From: Methyloversatilis sp.
GTDB taxonomy: Bacteria; Pseudomonadota; Gammaproteobacteria; Burkholderiales; Rhodocyclaceae
DNA length: 64,000 bases
Reading direction: 5' to 3'
NCBI RefSeq assembly: GCF_030698125.1
Contig: NZ_JAUYNV010000010.1
Location: forward strand, 1-64,000
A model generated the notes under the pieces. It was not told the origin of the DNA, searched no databases, and was given only the letters and a program-made list of their open reading frames with translations. Position 1 is the first letter of the stretch. The number at the start of each line of letters is the position of its first letter. The translations under genes and the position numbers were made by a program. Of this stretch, positions 8,921-18,400 are shown one piece after another.

Positions 8921-9690
8921 CGGAGACCGGTGTGAAGATCGCCTGCTGGAACGTCAATTCGCTGAAAGTCCGCCTGCCCCACCTCACCGACTGGCTCGCC
9001 GCCGAGCAGCCCGACGTGGTGTGTCTGCAGGAAACCAAGACCGAAGACGCCACCTACCCGCGCGCCGAGCTGGAGGCGGTCGGCTATCACAGCGCGATCA
9101 GCGGCCAGAAGACCTACAACGGTGTGGCCATCCTCACGAAGCAGCCGGCGGAAGACGTGCAGGCGGGCATCCCCGGCTTCGACGACGAACAGCGGCGCGT
9201 CATCGCGGCCACCGTCGGCGGCGTGCGCGTCGTGTGCGCCTACTTCCCGAACGGCCAGGCCGTGGGTTCCGAGAAGTTCGAATACAAGATGCGCTGGCTC
9301 GCTGCGCTCACCGCATGGCTGCGCGACGAGCTGACCCGCCACCCGCAACTCGCCCTGCTCGGCGACTACAACATCGCACCCGAGCCGCGCGACGCCCACC
9401 CGGACTGGAAGGACGAAATCCACGTGTCGCCGCAGGAGCGCGCCGCCTTCGCCGGCCTGCAGGCACTCGGCCTCAGCGACGCCTTCCGCCTGTTCGATCA
9501 GCCGGAAAAGAGCTGGTCCTGGTGGGACTACCGCGCCGGCGCCTTCCGCCGCAACTTCGGCCTGCGCATCGACCACATCCTGCTGTCAGCTCCGCTGGCC
9601 GCCCGCTGCACCGCCTGCGTCGTCGACAAGGGCCCGCGCAAGCTGGAGCGCCCGTCCGACCACGCGCCGGTCATCGCCACGCTGTCGTGA
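8917..9690 (+). CDS. xthA: Exodeoxyribonuclease III
   Basis: A 257-residue endonuclease/exonuclease/phosphatase-fold enzyme. Family motifs are complete: ACWNVNSLKVR, VCLQETKTED (metal-binding Glu), LLGDYNIAPEP (catalytic Asp/Asn), SWSWWDYR and RPSDHAPV (catalytic His). It repairs abasic sites in the cytoplasm. It overlaps the preceding gene by ATGA and the following regulator gene by GTGA, so these three genes are probably one transcript. Confidence 0.95.
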   Translation: MTETGVKIACWNVNSLKVRLPHLTDWLAAEQPDVVCLQETKTEDATYPRAELEAVGYHSAISGQKTYNGVAILTKQPAEDVQAGIPGFDDEQRRVIAATVGGVRVVCAYFPNGQAVGSEKFEYKMRWLAALTAWLRDELTRHPQLALLGDYNIAPEPRDAHPDWKDEIHVSPQERAAFAGLQALGLSDAFRLFDQPEKSWSWWDYRAGAFRRNFGLRIDHILLSAPLAARCTACVVDKGPRKLERPSDHAPVIATLS

Positions 9691-10364
9691 ACACGCCCGC
9701 ACCCGGCACCGCCGTCGGCGCACTGACCGCGCTCTATCCGCTGCTGTCCGGCCTGTCGGCCGCGGCGCGCCAGCGCATCGAAACCGAAGGCCGGCTGCTC
9801 GACGTGCCGGCCGGCACCCGCCTGTTCGACGAGCACCAGCCGTGCACCGGCTTTCCGTTCGTACTGTCGGGTCAGGTGAAGGTGGCCAAGGCCTCGGCCA
9901 GCGGGCGCGAACTGCCGCTGTACCGCGTGCATGCGGGTGAAACCTGCGTGATTTCCAGCGCATGCCTGCTCGGCCACAGCGACTACAACGCCTACGGCGT
10001 CGCCGAAACGCCACTCAAGCTGCTGGTGTTGCCGGCCGGCCTGTTCGAAGCACTGCTGGCTGAACCCGACTTCCGACGCTTCGTGTTCGGCCTGTTTTCC
10101 GAACGCGTCGCCGACCTGATGCAACTGGTCGAAGCCATCGCCTTCCACCGCCTCGACCAGCGCCTCGCCAGCCTGCTGCTCGGCCACGGCAAGACGCTGC
10201 ACACCACCCACCAGCAACTGGCCGACGAACTCGGCAGCGTGCGCGAAATCGTCACCCGCCTGCTGAAGAGTTTTGCTGATCAGGGGCTGGTGTCACTGGG
10301 GCGGAATCAGATCGACATCCTTGACGCTGCAGGGCTGCGGGGGATTGCTGCGGAGAAGAAGTGA
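9687..10364 (+). CDS. Crp/Fnr family transcription regulator
   Basis: A 225-residue protein with an N-terminal cyclic-nucleotide-binding-like beta-roll (about 20-135) and a C-terminal winged helix (HTTHQQLADELGSVREIVTRLLKSFADQGLV). It lacks the N-terminal cysteine cluster of Fnr, so it should not carry an Fnr-type iron-sulfur cluster. Its only early Cys is in QPCTGFPF, with others at ETCVISSACLLG. The sensed signal is not evident. The GTG start at 9687 overlaps the xthA stop. Confidence 0.85.
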   Translation: MNTPAPGTAVGALTALYPLLSGLSAAARQRIETEGRLLDVPAGTRLFDEHQPCTGFPFVLSGQVKVAKASASGRELPLYRVHAGETCVISSACLLGHSDYNAYGVAETPLKLLVLPAGLFEALLAEPDFRRFVFGLFSERVADLMQLVEAIAFHRLDQRLASLLLGHGKTLHTTHQQLADELGSVREIVTRLLKSFADQGLVSLGRNQIDILDAAGLRGIAAEKK

Positions 10365-10387
10365 ATGAAGGACCGGCGGGCTCTACG

Positions 10388-10606
10388 TCATGTATTCAAC
10401 GTCCCTTGTGGGATATCAAGCTCATCCCATAGGGGCGGCAAACCAAGGCTTTCCATATATGTGCCAAAGTCTATAAACGCACACTGATCAATGCTCTTCT
10501 CGCAAAGCCAAGTAGCCTCGCATTCGGGGCAAACGTAAAGTCTAGTGCCGGTCTTCCGAACCCGAACTTCTAGAACGTTGTCCTGTTCGCATCGCGGGCA
10601 AATCAT
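10388..10606 (-). CDS. Small zinc-ribbon protein, candidate immunity protein
   Basis: A 72-residue protein with four ligand cysteines as two CxxC pairs (Cys3/Cys6 and Cys26/Cys29), predicted to bind one zinc. The C-terminal part (FGTYMESLGLPPLWDELD) is acidic. It starts 16 bp after the stop of the FHA/CdiA-like gene on the same strand, which is the usual place for the immunity gene of a contact-dependent toxin. Like the toxin tip, its DNA looks AT-richer than its surroundings, which supports acquisition as a unit. The immunity function is inferred from position. Confidence 0.6.
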   Translation of the reverse strand: MICPRCEQDNVLEVRVRKTGTRLYVCPECEATWLCEKSIDQCAFIDFGTYMESLGLPPLWDELDIPQGTLNT

Positions 10607-10622
10607 TTTCCGTATCCTCGTC

Positions 10623-11035
10623 TCACTTAACCGGATAGGCAGTAATCAGCTTATTAGTGCCCGGACGCACAACGATCTTGATGCTTGTTTCCCCAGTGGT
10701 ACCCACAACTCTCCCCAGTGGTATCACATACGAACCTGGATCATTCGGGAGCGGTTCCCCTCGTTTTTCCCACGCCTCGTCGATTAATGCAAGAACTTGC
10801 TTTCGATCCACGTTGAAAATGGTGTGAGTTCGCTTTTTGGGATTTTCTACTGCGTGATCGAGTACATGCTTGATGCGATTACCATGGATAGAGCCGATCC
10901 CATACTCAAGCCCTGCGGGGGTTCTCCATACTTTTGAAACTTTGTCATAAACGAGTGCGATCGAGGTTGCAGCAATATTCTCTTCTGGGCTTGAGTTTCT
11001 TCCGTTGGAAAAGGAGTCATCGTGTAGGCGCAGCA
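10623..11035 (-). other. Variable C-terminal toxin tip of the FHA/CdiA-like protein
   Basis: This covers about the last 135 codons of the exoprotein. Sequence composition changes sharply near 11035: upstream coding DNA is very GC-rich, while this part is clearly AT-richer. The end contains HGNRIKHVLDH, VLALIDEAWEKR, and ITAYPVK at the very C-terminus, a layout like BECR-fold RNase toxins of polymorphic toxin systems. That fold call is from memory and is an inference. Together with the zinc-ribbon gene it forms a likely exchangeable toxin-immunity module. Confidence 0.5.
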
Positions 11036-14000
11036 GCTTCTGCCCCCCCACCTCGATCACCCGTGCGACGAACTGCCCGGCCTTCGTCATCAGCACTGCG
11101 CCGACGACCAGATCCTCCGGGCCGGGCAGCAACAGCGATGCGCCGGCCGCTGACAGCACGACGACGTTGTCGATATTCCGCGCCGTGATGGCGCCGACGT
11201 ACTGGCTGCTGCCCTGCGGGGCGAACGCGTAGGCCTCGGGGTCGGGTGCGAAGTCCTGGCGCACGATTTCGTCCGACAGCGGGCGCGCCATCAGGCGGTC
11301 GAACAGGGACAGGTTGTGGGCGACGGCGTCGGCGTTCTGCTGCGCGCCGAGCCACGGGTTTTCGGGGTCCATGTCGCCCGGAAGATGCGCACCCATGCCA
11401 AGTGGCATGGCCTCGGTCATCAGGCGGTAGTAATCGGTACATAAGCCGGTCGTTTCGCAGGCTTCACGCGCGTCCGCCAGCGCGCGCTTGTTCGCCTGCG
11501 ACTTCTGACTGAACTCGGCGTCGACCGCCTGAAGGCATGCCGCGTCGCCACCACATGCGTTCCGCGCATCTGCGTAGCGAACCTGTTCCTGATGCTTCAG
11601 GTAGTTGAACAGCGTGACGTTCTGCGCCGCCCAACCAGCCGTCACCGGATCGCCGCCGGCCAGTCCGGATGCCGTGCCGCCGACCAGCATCGAAAACGCG
11701 GTCAGGGCAATCTCCCGGTCCGGACCGCTCAGATCGAGGGCATCGTCGAGCGGCGCTTCCACGAGGGTGGCTGTGATCGCGCCGAGGGCGCCGGAGTACG
11801 GGTCGTCGCCGCGGGCGGCGGCGGTCAGTGCGCCGAGCACGCCATGTGCCAGCGTGTGGCCGAGACTGCCTTGCGGGCCGAAGTTGCCATTGCCGATCTG
11901 GTTGGCGCCCAGTGCGGACGCTTCGTTGATGACGGCATTGAACAGTGCGTTTTCGAAGCCGGCGCCGGTCAGTTCGCCGACGGCGCCAGTGGTCAGCGCA
12001 CGGACGGACCAGCGACCAATGGCTGACTCGATGTGCGCGTTTGCCCAGGCGCCGGTACCTGCCGTGACGGCGCCAGCCAGCCCGCTGGTCAGGGCCGCGT
12101 CGACATCGATGCGGCCGGTCGCAACGAACTGACCGATCGCGCTCGACAGCGTCTGCGTAATGGCCGCGGTTCCGGCAACGTTGGCGAGACCGGGCGCGGC
12201 AAAGGCAGTGGCCGCCGACCACGCCGGACCGAAGTTGGTCGCCAGACTGCCGATGAGATTCGACATCTGCGGGCCGATCAGCATGCTGGCGGTGAAGCCG
12301 GCCACGACGCCCACCAGATCGCCGAAGCTGCCACTTTTCCGGAAGCGGTAGCGCAGGTTGTCGCGCGCTTCTTCGTAGCGGTAGGCATCGCCCAGTTCGG
12401 CCGCAATCTGCGTTTCGAAGGCGCGACTCAACGCGCCCGTGTGCGCTGCGTCTTCGCCCAGCACGCGGAATTCGCCGGATACCGAGCGCACCGATGAAAC
12501 CTGCAGATTCCACACGGCAGCCTGCATGAAACCGCCGGGCTGCACGGTATTGCCTTCGATGGTCAGCGTGCCGCCACTGACCTTGCGCTTTTCGTAGAAG
12601 TAGGCGGACCGCTTGCGGTTGAGCAGTGTGTCGGCCGTGAGGGTCAACGCGCCGTCGGACAGGACGAAGCCGGTGTTGTCGACGCGCTCGCCCGTCAGTT
12701 CGATGGCGACGCCGGCATCGAGCGCGCCGCCGGGCACGACGGCCAGTTGCGCCTGCCAGTCGGAAGGCAGATACACAATGGGGTGCAGTTGACCGCCGCG
12801 TGCGGCGTACCAGAGCACGGGTGCGCCCAGCAACGACTGCTGACCCGCCGTGAGATCGGCACCCATCGCAATGCCGTGTTCAATGGCAAACGCGGCGCCG
12901 TTGGCCGCCAGGATGGCGTGCTCCTGCTGTTGTGGCGACTGCCCGGTGAGCGCGTCCCATGTCAGGCCGGGCAGTATCCAGCCGCGGCGGGTGGTCGCGA
13001 GGAAGGCGTTGCGCAAGGCCGCCGCCTCTTCTGCCGGCGTGAGCGCAAAGGGCAGCGTGCTCGCCAGCCCGGGCGGAAGCAGGCGCATCAGCGCCGCACC
13101 GCTGTAGCGGTCCGCGGTCAGGACCGGCAGCAGCGAGCTGCCGTGAATACCGAAACCGGCGACATTGATCTGCGCAGGCGGGACGGTCGGCTCGGCAGTG
13201 CGATGGTAGTAGTCCGCGACAACGTCGAAGCCGTTGCGGATGTCTGCGGCCCTGACGACGATGCTCGCGGCGTGGATATTGCCGGTATTGACGAAGGACG
13301 AAAGCGGGGGAGGCGTGTCGGTCATGCTGAGCACACCTGTCGACAGCATCCGGGCGAGCGCTTCGGTCAGCGTGCCCGACACGATTGGCGGCATCGCAGG
13401 CGCCGGGCCATCGGAAGAGGGAGGCGTGGGGGTCGTCGAGGGCGGACTGACCGGACCGCCATCCGAAACGAAGCGGCCACCCGCCTGGATCACCCCGGGC
13501 AGCACGCCCAGTTCGAGCGCGCCGCTGTCGGTTCGCCGCCAGTCGATGTCGACAACGCAGTCGCTGGTGCAGGGCGTACCGACGGATTGCGCATCGACGT
13601 CGATCAGGTAATAGCTCGACGACCAGACGGCGCCGTAGCGACGATCTTCGTTCACGACATCGGGCGCGTCGATGCGGATGTCGCGACCGGCAAGGATGGA
13701 CGCGCCGCGGTTGTGGAAGAAGGACGTCGCGGCGACCAGGTCCCGCCCGACCAGCATCAGCGCGTGTGACGACGGCACTTCGGTGGTCGTCGTGCACAGC
13801 CCGTCGTACTCCGTGCGACAGCCGGGATAGTAGGGATAGTCGAAGGAGGCCTGCCGGCTGCCGACCGCGGTTTCATTGCTGATGCCACGCGCGCCGATCA
13901 GCAGATCGCGGCCTGCATCGATGACCGACGGATTGATGAAGTGGGCGTTCAGCGCGATCACGAGGTCGTGGCCGGCGGTCAGCCGGTCGCGATTCACGTA

Positions 14001-15555
14001 GGGGTGCCGCGCCACAGCTTCGGCTGGCGTGCCCGCATCGGACAGCCAGGGGCGATCGATCAGGTGCAGGTTTCGCGTTGCGGTGAAGGACTGCCGGCGC
14101 GCACCGTCCAGCCATTGCGCGCCCTCGGCGGGGGTGTGGATGAACAGGTCGCGTCCCGCATTCACCTCCCCTGCGAGGTCGATGTTCTCCGGCGCAAGGA
14201 AGCCGGGCTGGCCGCGTCGTGTCTGCGACAGGAACACATCGCGCCCGGCCGAAATGTCGCCGCTGTTGTCGATCAGGTTCAGAAACAGGTCGCTGCCCGC
14301 ATGGATCACGCCCGAGTTGGCCAGCGTGACGCCGTCGACGTTTACGGCGTGCTCGCCATGACTACCCGGTAGCCCGGCGTCACCCGCCCGGACCTGCACG
14401 TTGCCGGACGCTGCATCGATCGATGCGCCGGCGAGAATGACGCCCGTGTTGAGGCCCGTGCCGGGTCCGGCAAACGTCAATGAAGCGCTTGCGTCGATCA
14501 GACCGTCATTGCGGAAAGCGCTCCATCGGTCGGAATTGTCGCCAACGAATCCCAGGCCGATGTCGCGGCCCGCCGTGATGCGCCCCGTGTCGGCCAGCGT
14601 GATGCCGGTTGCGAGCAGCGTGACGTCGCGCCCGGCCATGAGCGCACCCTGCAGCACCGATTCGAAGGCACCGATGTTGTACAGCGCGATGTCGCGCCCC
14701 GCCGTCACGTCGCCGCTCAGTTCGATGTGTCCGCGCGTGGCGATCACCACATCGTCCAGTGCGATCAGCGGCGCGGTGCTGCGCACCCCCAGCTCGCCAC
14801 CGACCGCGATCAGCCGGATGCTCGCCGCGCTGACGCTCTGGCCGATGTCGATGGAAAACGCCTCGAAATCCTCCGGAAGCGGCGCATCTGCATTGCCGAG
14901 GGCCAGCGTGTCGGCATCGACCCGGGTGCGCCCGGCGATCACTTCGAGCGTCGAGCCGGGTCGCCAGTGCAGACAGTCCGCCTGCACCGATGTCGATCCG
15001 TCCGCCGGACACGTCGAAGCGCAGGGCGTCGTTCAGTCGCTCGATGCGGCCGGTGCTGAGCTGGACGTGAGGCGTGTTGATGAAGCCGCATCCATCACAC
15101 GTGATGCCGTTCGGGTTGGCGATGACCAGCCGTGCCGCCTGCCCGGCGATTTCGATGCTGCCCAGCAGCAGGCTGGGCTGGCTGCCGCTCACTTCGTTCA
15201 GGATGACGCGTGCCGCCGATCCGTTCAGCGCTGCATTCGCCGGCAGCGGTCCGGCCAGCACACTGCTTGCATCGCCGGCCGAATTGTTGAACACGAGACC
15301 GTGGCGCGACACATCGAAGGTCGTCCAGCGATTGTGCGAAATGCCTGCCGCGTCCGGCGCGGTGATGCCGACCACCGGTACATCGCCCACCCGGGTCACG
15401 ACAGCCTGCTGACTCGCCGGGCCCGCCAGGTCGACGACGGCATCGGCACGGACGGGCGGTGCATGGGCGAGCATCACCGTGAGCACGACGCCCGCCCCGC
15501 ACCACGTCAGCGGGTTGATTGACCGCTGCAGCAACTTCCTGAGTGCGGTGCGCAT
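10623..15555 (-). pseudogene. FHA/CdiA-like two-partner secretion exoprotein, frameshifted
   Basis: The N-terminal part reads from ATG 15555: signal peptide, then a TPS secretion domain with the NPNGI motif (LVIANPNGITCDGC). Its frame runs out of homology near 14950 and ends at 14506. The rest lies in another frame, open from GTG 14987 to the stop at 10623 (1454 residues). It holds haemagglutinin repeats (many xAGRDI/L units), a DUF637-like glycine/alanine-rich region, a VENN-like pre-toxin segment (AAQNVTLFNYLKHQE) and a C-terminal toxin-like tip. It follows the transporter and parvulin genes in one operon. As assembled, it cannot give a full-length secreted protein; a sequencing or assembly error is possible. 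Confidence 0.75.
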
Positions 15556-15567
15556 CCGAACCCGCCC

Positions 15568-16386
15568 TCAGTCGCTGACCGTGATGCGGGCGTGCCGCAG
15601 CAGGTCGACGATCAGTTCGCGCAGCTGCGCCTCGCGCGCCTGCGCAGCCAGCAAGCTGCGCAAGGTTTCGCGCATGTCTGCGTAGTCCGGCGTCAGCGTC
15701 GGGCGCACGGCATCGAGCCGGACGAGTACCCATCCATCGTCCGCCTTCAGCGGCGGGCTGACCTGCCCGGGCTGCATGCCGGCCAGTGCCTGCGCGATGC
15801 CTGCGGGGACGCCGTTCGTGCGGCCATCGGTCACCGGTTCGGGAAAGCTGTGCCAGCCAAGTTCGCCACCGTTCGCCGCCGATGCAAAGTGCGAATGCGT
15901 GCGCGCCTCGCGCGCGAAATCGGCGCCCGCGGCGATACGGTCCGCCAAAGCACGCAGCGCGGCGGCATCAGCCATCCCGATCAGGCTGAAGCGGAACTCG
16001 CGCTGCCCGAGGCGGGACACGATGTCGTCGTAACGCGCCCGAACCGCCTGTTCCGTGACCTCGACCACCGGCACACGGCGATTCACGTAATCCTCGATCA
16101 GCGCGTCGCGCGAGGTGTCATCGCACACCGTGGGCGCACCACACGCTCCACTCGCGCGCACCTTCTGCCACAGCAATTCGCGTGCGATGAGGCGATGGCG
16201 GACGGCATTCGCAGTTGCCGCATCGACCGCCAGACCGGTTGACTGCAAGCGGGAAACCTCGGCGTCGAATGCCGCGCGCGGGATCTCGACGCCATTGACC
16301 TGCGCAACCACGCTGGCGGCCGAGGCGGCCTGTGTGACCGGGCTGACCAGCAGTGCCGCCAGGCAGAGCCGCAGCAGGGCGTTCAT
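15568..16386 (-). CDS. Periplasmic parvulin-type peptidyl-prolyl isomerase of the secretion operon
   Basis: A 272-residue SurA/PpiC-like protein. A signal peptide (MNALLRLCLAALLVSP to ASA) precedes a chaperone-like N-terminal region and one parvulin domain (GELGWHSFPEP, ALAGMQPGQVSPPLKADDGWVLVRLD). The start overlaps the stop of the transporter gene (ATGA), and the exoprotein gene begins 12 bp after its stop. In Bordetella the parvulin Par27 is known to handle FHA in the periplasm, so this is likely a dedicated chaperone for the exoprotein. A longer frame to 16476 exists, but the signal peptide fixes the start at 16386. Confidence 0.82.
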   Translation of the reverse strand: MNALLRLCLAALLVSPVTQAASAASVVAQVNGVEIPRAAFDAEVSRLQSTGLAVDAATANAVRHRLIARELLWQKVRASGACGAPTVCDDTSRDALIEDYVNRRVPVVEVTEQAVRARYDDIVSRLGQREFRFSLIGMADAAALRALADRIAAGADFAREARTHSHFASAANGGELGWHSFPEPVTDGRTNGVPAGIAQALAGMQPGQVSPPLKADDGWVLVRLDAVRPTLTPDYADMRETLRSLLAAQAREAQLRELIVDLLRHARITVSD

Positions 16387-18008
16387 ATTTCGAACGACAG
16401 CGACAGATGCGCGCGCCAACCGGGCGACGGCAGATCGGTTTCGCGCGCGATGGGTACGCTGACGACGCCTTCCCACAGCATGCCCCGGCCAGCGCCGCGA
16501 GCACCGAGGCCAGCGCTGGCCAGCGTAGTGCGCCGACCTTCAGACAGCCGAGCGGCGCCATGATCGACATGCACGAAGGGAACGACCGGAAGCCCCGCCG
16601 CCCTGAACGCCTGCGGCAGCCGCAGTTCCGAGCGCAGCACGTGACCGGTGTCGCCCGACACCGACGCTTCGCGGAAGCCTCTGACGCTGGCAAAGCCGCC
16701 GAGGTGGATCTGTTCGGCGCCAATCAGGCTTTCGCCGGCACGCTGCGCCGTCAGCTGCACCGCGTATTCGATCTCATCCGACGCACTGCGGACGACGGCA
16801 CCCGCGGCGATCGCCCACTTGAGGAACTGGCGGTGCGTGTCGCCGCGCGACAGGTCAGGACGGTCACGCGTCGCGCCAAGCAGCGGCAGACCGGCCAACA
16901 GTGAGGGCTCGATGAACACTTGCCAGCGCTCGCCGCGCCGGATGTGCATCCAGGCGGCACGGCCGACCGTGCTGTGCTCGGTCTGCAGCGCGACCGACTC
17001 GATGTCGCGTGCCAGCCGCGACCGGATCAGCGACACATCGATGACGCTGCGACCGCCAGCCGACGACCACAGCACACGACTCCAGCCCAGTACCGCGCTG
17101 GCCGACCGGCTGGTGACGTTCAGCCCGGCGATGTCGAACGATGCGCGGGAGCCGGAAACGGTCACCGACCACAGGTTGTAGCCATCGGGTACGGACAGTG
17201 ACGCCAGCAGGGCGTCACTGCCGGTGCTGTGCAGCAGTGCAAGCTGGAAGTCGTCCAGCCAGCCCAACACATTGCCGGCCCGCGCCGTGACGCGCAGGCG
17301 CTCACCGCCAGTGGTGGATGAGCCCTGATTGTCGAGACCGAAGGCCATTGACCACGCGCGGCCCTCGTTCAGCACGATATCGAGCAGGCTCGTTCCGGCC
17401 GTGTTGCCCGGCAGTACGCGGACCTGCGCCTGATACATGCGCAGCCTGTTGAGCTGCTGCACCCCCTGTTCGAGCGCCGGCAGCGACAGCGGCTCGCCGA
17501 CGGCGAACGGAAAGGCACGCGCCAGGGCCGCTGCATCGATGCCCGGTGCGCGCAGCGATTCGATCCGCCCGGGTACCAGCTCGATGGCCAGATCACCCGC
17601 CTGCGCGTCAAGCGACAGCAGACGCGCGCGACTCGTGATCCAGCCCGCTTCGACCAGCTGCGCATCAAGCTGGCGCAGCAGCAGCTCGATCCGCTGGCGT
17701 CCGAGTGGCAGATCGAGAAACGGCACCACCAGGGCATTGACCGAAGCGTCCGGCAGCAGCCCGGACGTTTCAATGCGGATAGCGCGGAAGCGCGTCGTCG
17801 CGCCGGTTTCATCGACGTCGGCCGGATGGCTGTGCAGCGCGGGCTGCGGCTGCGCCGGCATTTGCGTGGGCGCGCGCTGCCAGCGTGCATCGCGCTCCGA
17901 TGCGCGTCTGTCGTCGATCAACCGGTCGGACGGTTCCGGCGATGCGGCGAGCCCGAACGGCAGGCTGACCAGCAAGACGATCGGACAGAGACGACAAAAG
18001 GCGTGCAT
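16383..18008 (-). CDS. Two-partner secretion outer-membrane transporter (FhaC/ShlB/CdiB family)
   Basis: A 541-residue TpsB transporter. A signal peptide (MHAFCRLCPIVLLVSLPFGLAA) is followed by a linker, two POTRA regions (about 75-230) and a 16-strand-type beta-barrel. The conserved L6 motif is in FASVRGFREASVSGDTG. It exports the FHA/CdiA-like protein encoded downstream. The ATG at 18008 has the ribosome-binding site ACGGAG at normal distance, inside a long palindrome at 18017-18060. It is the first gene of a four-gene operon running to 10388. Confidence 0.88.
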   Translation of the reverse strand: MHAFCRLCPIVLLVSLPFGLAASPEPSDRLIDDRRASERDARWQRAPTQMPAQPQPALHSHPADVDETGATTRFRAIRIETSGLLPDASVNALVVPFLDLPLGRQRIELLLRQLDAQLVEAGWITSRARLLSLDAQAGDLAIELVPGRIESLRAPGIDAAALARAFPFAVGEPLSLPALEQGVQQLNRLRMYQAQVRVLPGNTAGTSLLDIVLNEGRAWSMAFGLDNQGSSTTGGERLRVTARAGNVLGWLDDFQLALLHSTGSDALLASLSVPDGYNLWSVTVSGSRASFDIAGLNVTSRSASAVLGWSRVLWSSAGGRSVIDVSLIRSRLARDIESVALQTEHSTVGRAAWMHIRRGERWQVFIEPSLLAGLPLLGATRDRPDLSRGDTHRQFLKWAIAAGAVVRSASDEIEYAVQLTAQRAGESLIGAEQIHLGGFASVRGFREASVSGDTGHVLRSELRLPQAFRAAGLPVVPFVHVDHGAARLSEGRRTTLASAGLGARGAGRGMLWEGVVSVPIARETDLPSPGWRAHLSLSFEI

Positions 18009-18016
18009 CAACAACG

Positions 18017-18064
18017 CTCCGTAAAATACTTATGTCATATTACATAATAATTTTACGGAGTCAA
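18017..18064 (-). promoter_or_regulatory. Palindrome over predicted promoter and ribosome-binding site of the secretion operon
   Basis: Perfect 11-bp arms at 18017-18027 and 18050-18060 enclose an inner 6-bp pair (18030-18035 with 18042-18047) and a 6-base loop. The right-hand element of the transcript contains the GGAG ribosome-binding site of the transporter gene. On the minus strand a -35-like TTGACT (18064-18059) and a -10-like TAATAT (18042-18037) are 16 bp apart, so the palindrome overlaps the promoter too. It could be a repressor operator, or an RNA hairpin hiding the ribosome-binding site if transcription starts further upstream. It is AT-rich against a GC-rich background. Confidence 0.65.
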
Positions 18065-18199
18065 AAACACTCTGCAGCCTGTTCGGTGACCACGCGGTCG
18101 CCGGCCGAGCGCCCGCCAGTCATGTAACCGCAGTCACAGACCGCACCCCGTCCGCGGCGCAAGATGAAGTCACCTTATCAACCCACAGGGAGCTTCATC

Positions 18200-18397
18200 A
18201 TGAAATCCAACGTCGGCGGCATCGACAAGATCGCACGCATCGTCATTGGCCTGGCGCTGATCGCGCTGGCTGCAACCGGCACCGTCGGGGTGTGGGGCTA
18301 TATCGGCATCGTGCCGCTGCTCACGGGTCTGTTCAATTTCTGCCCGGCCTACTCGCTTCTGGGCATCAACAGCTGCAGCGTGAAGAATTCGGCCTGA
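18200..18397 (+). CDS. Small inner-membrane protein, DUF2892/YgaP-transmembrane type
   Basis: A 65-residue protein with MKSNVGGIDKIARIVIGLALI at its start and FNFCPAYSLLGINSC near its end, the pattern of DUF2892 proteins. Two transmembrane helices are predicted (about 12-28 and 33-49). The start at 18200 follows AGGGA; an earlier in-frame ATG at 18164 has no such site. The CP-x10-C arrangement is typical of the family. Function unknown. Confidence 0.8.
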   Translation: MKSNVGGIDKIARIVIGLALIALAATGTVGVWGYIGIVPLLTGLFNFCPAYSLLGINSCSVKNSA

Positions 18398-18400
18398 GTT

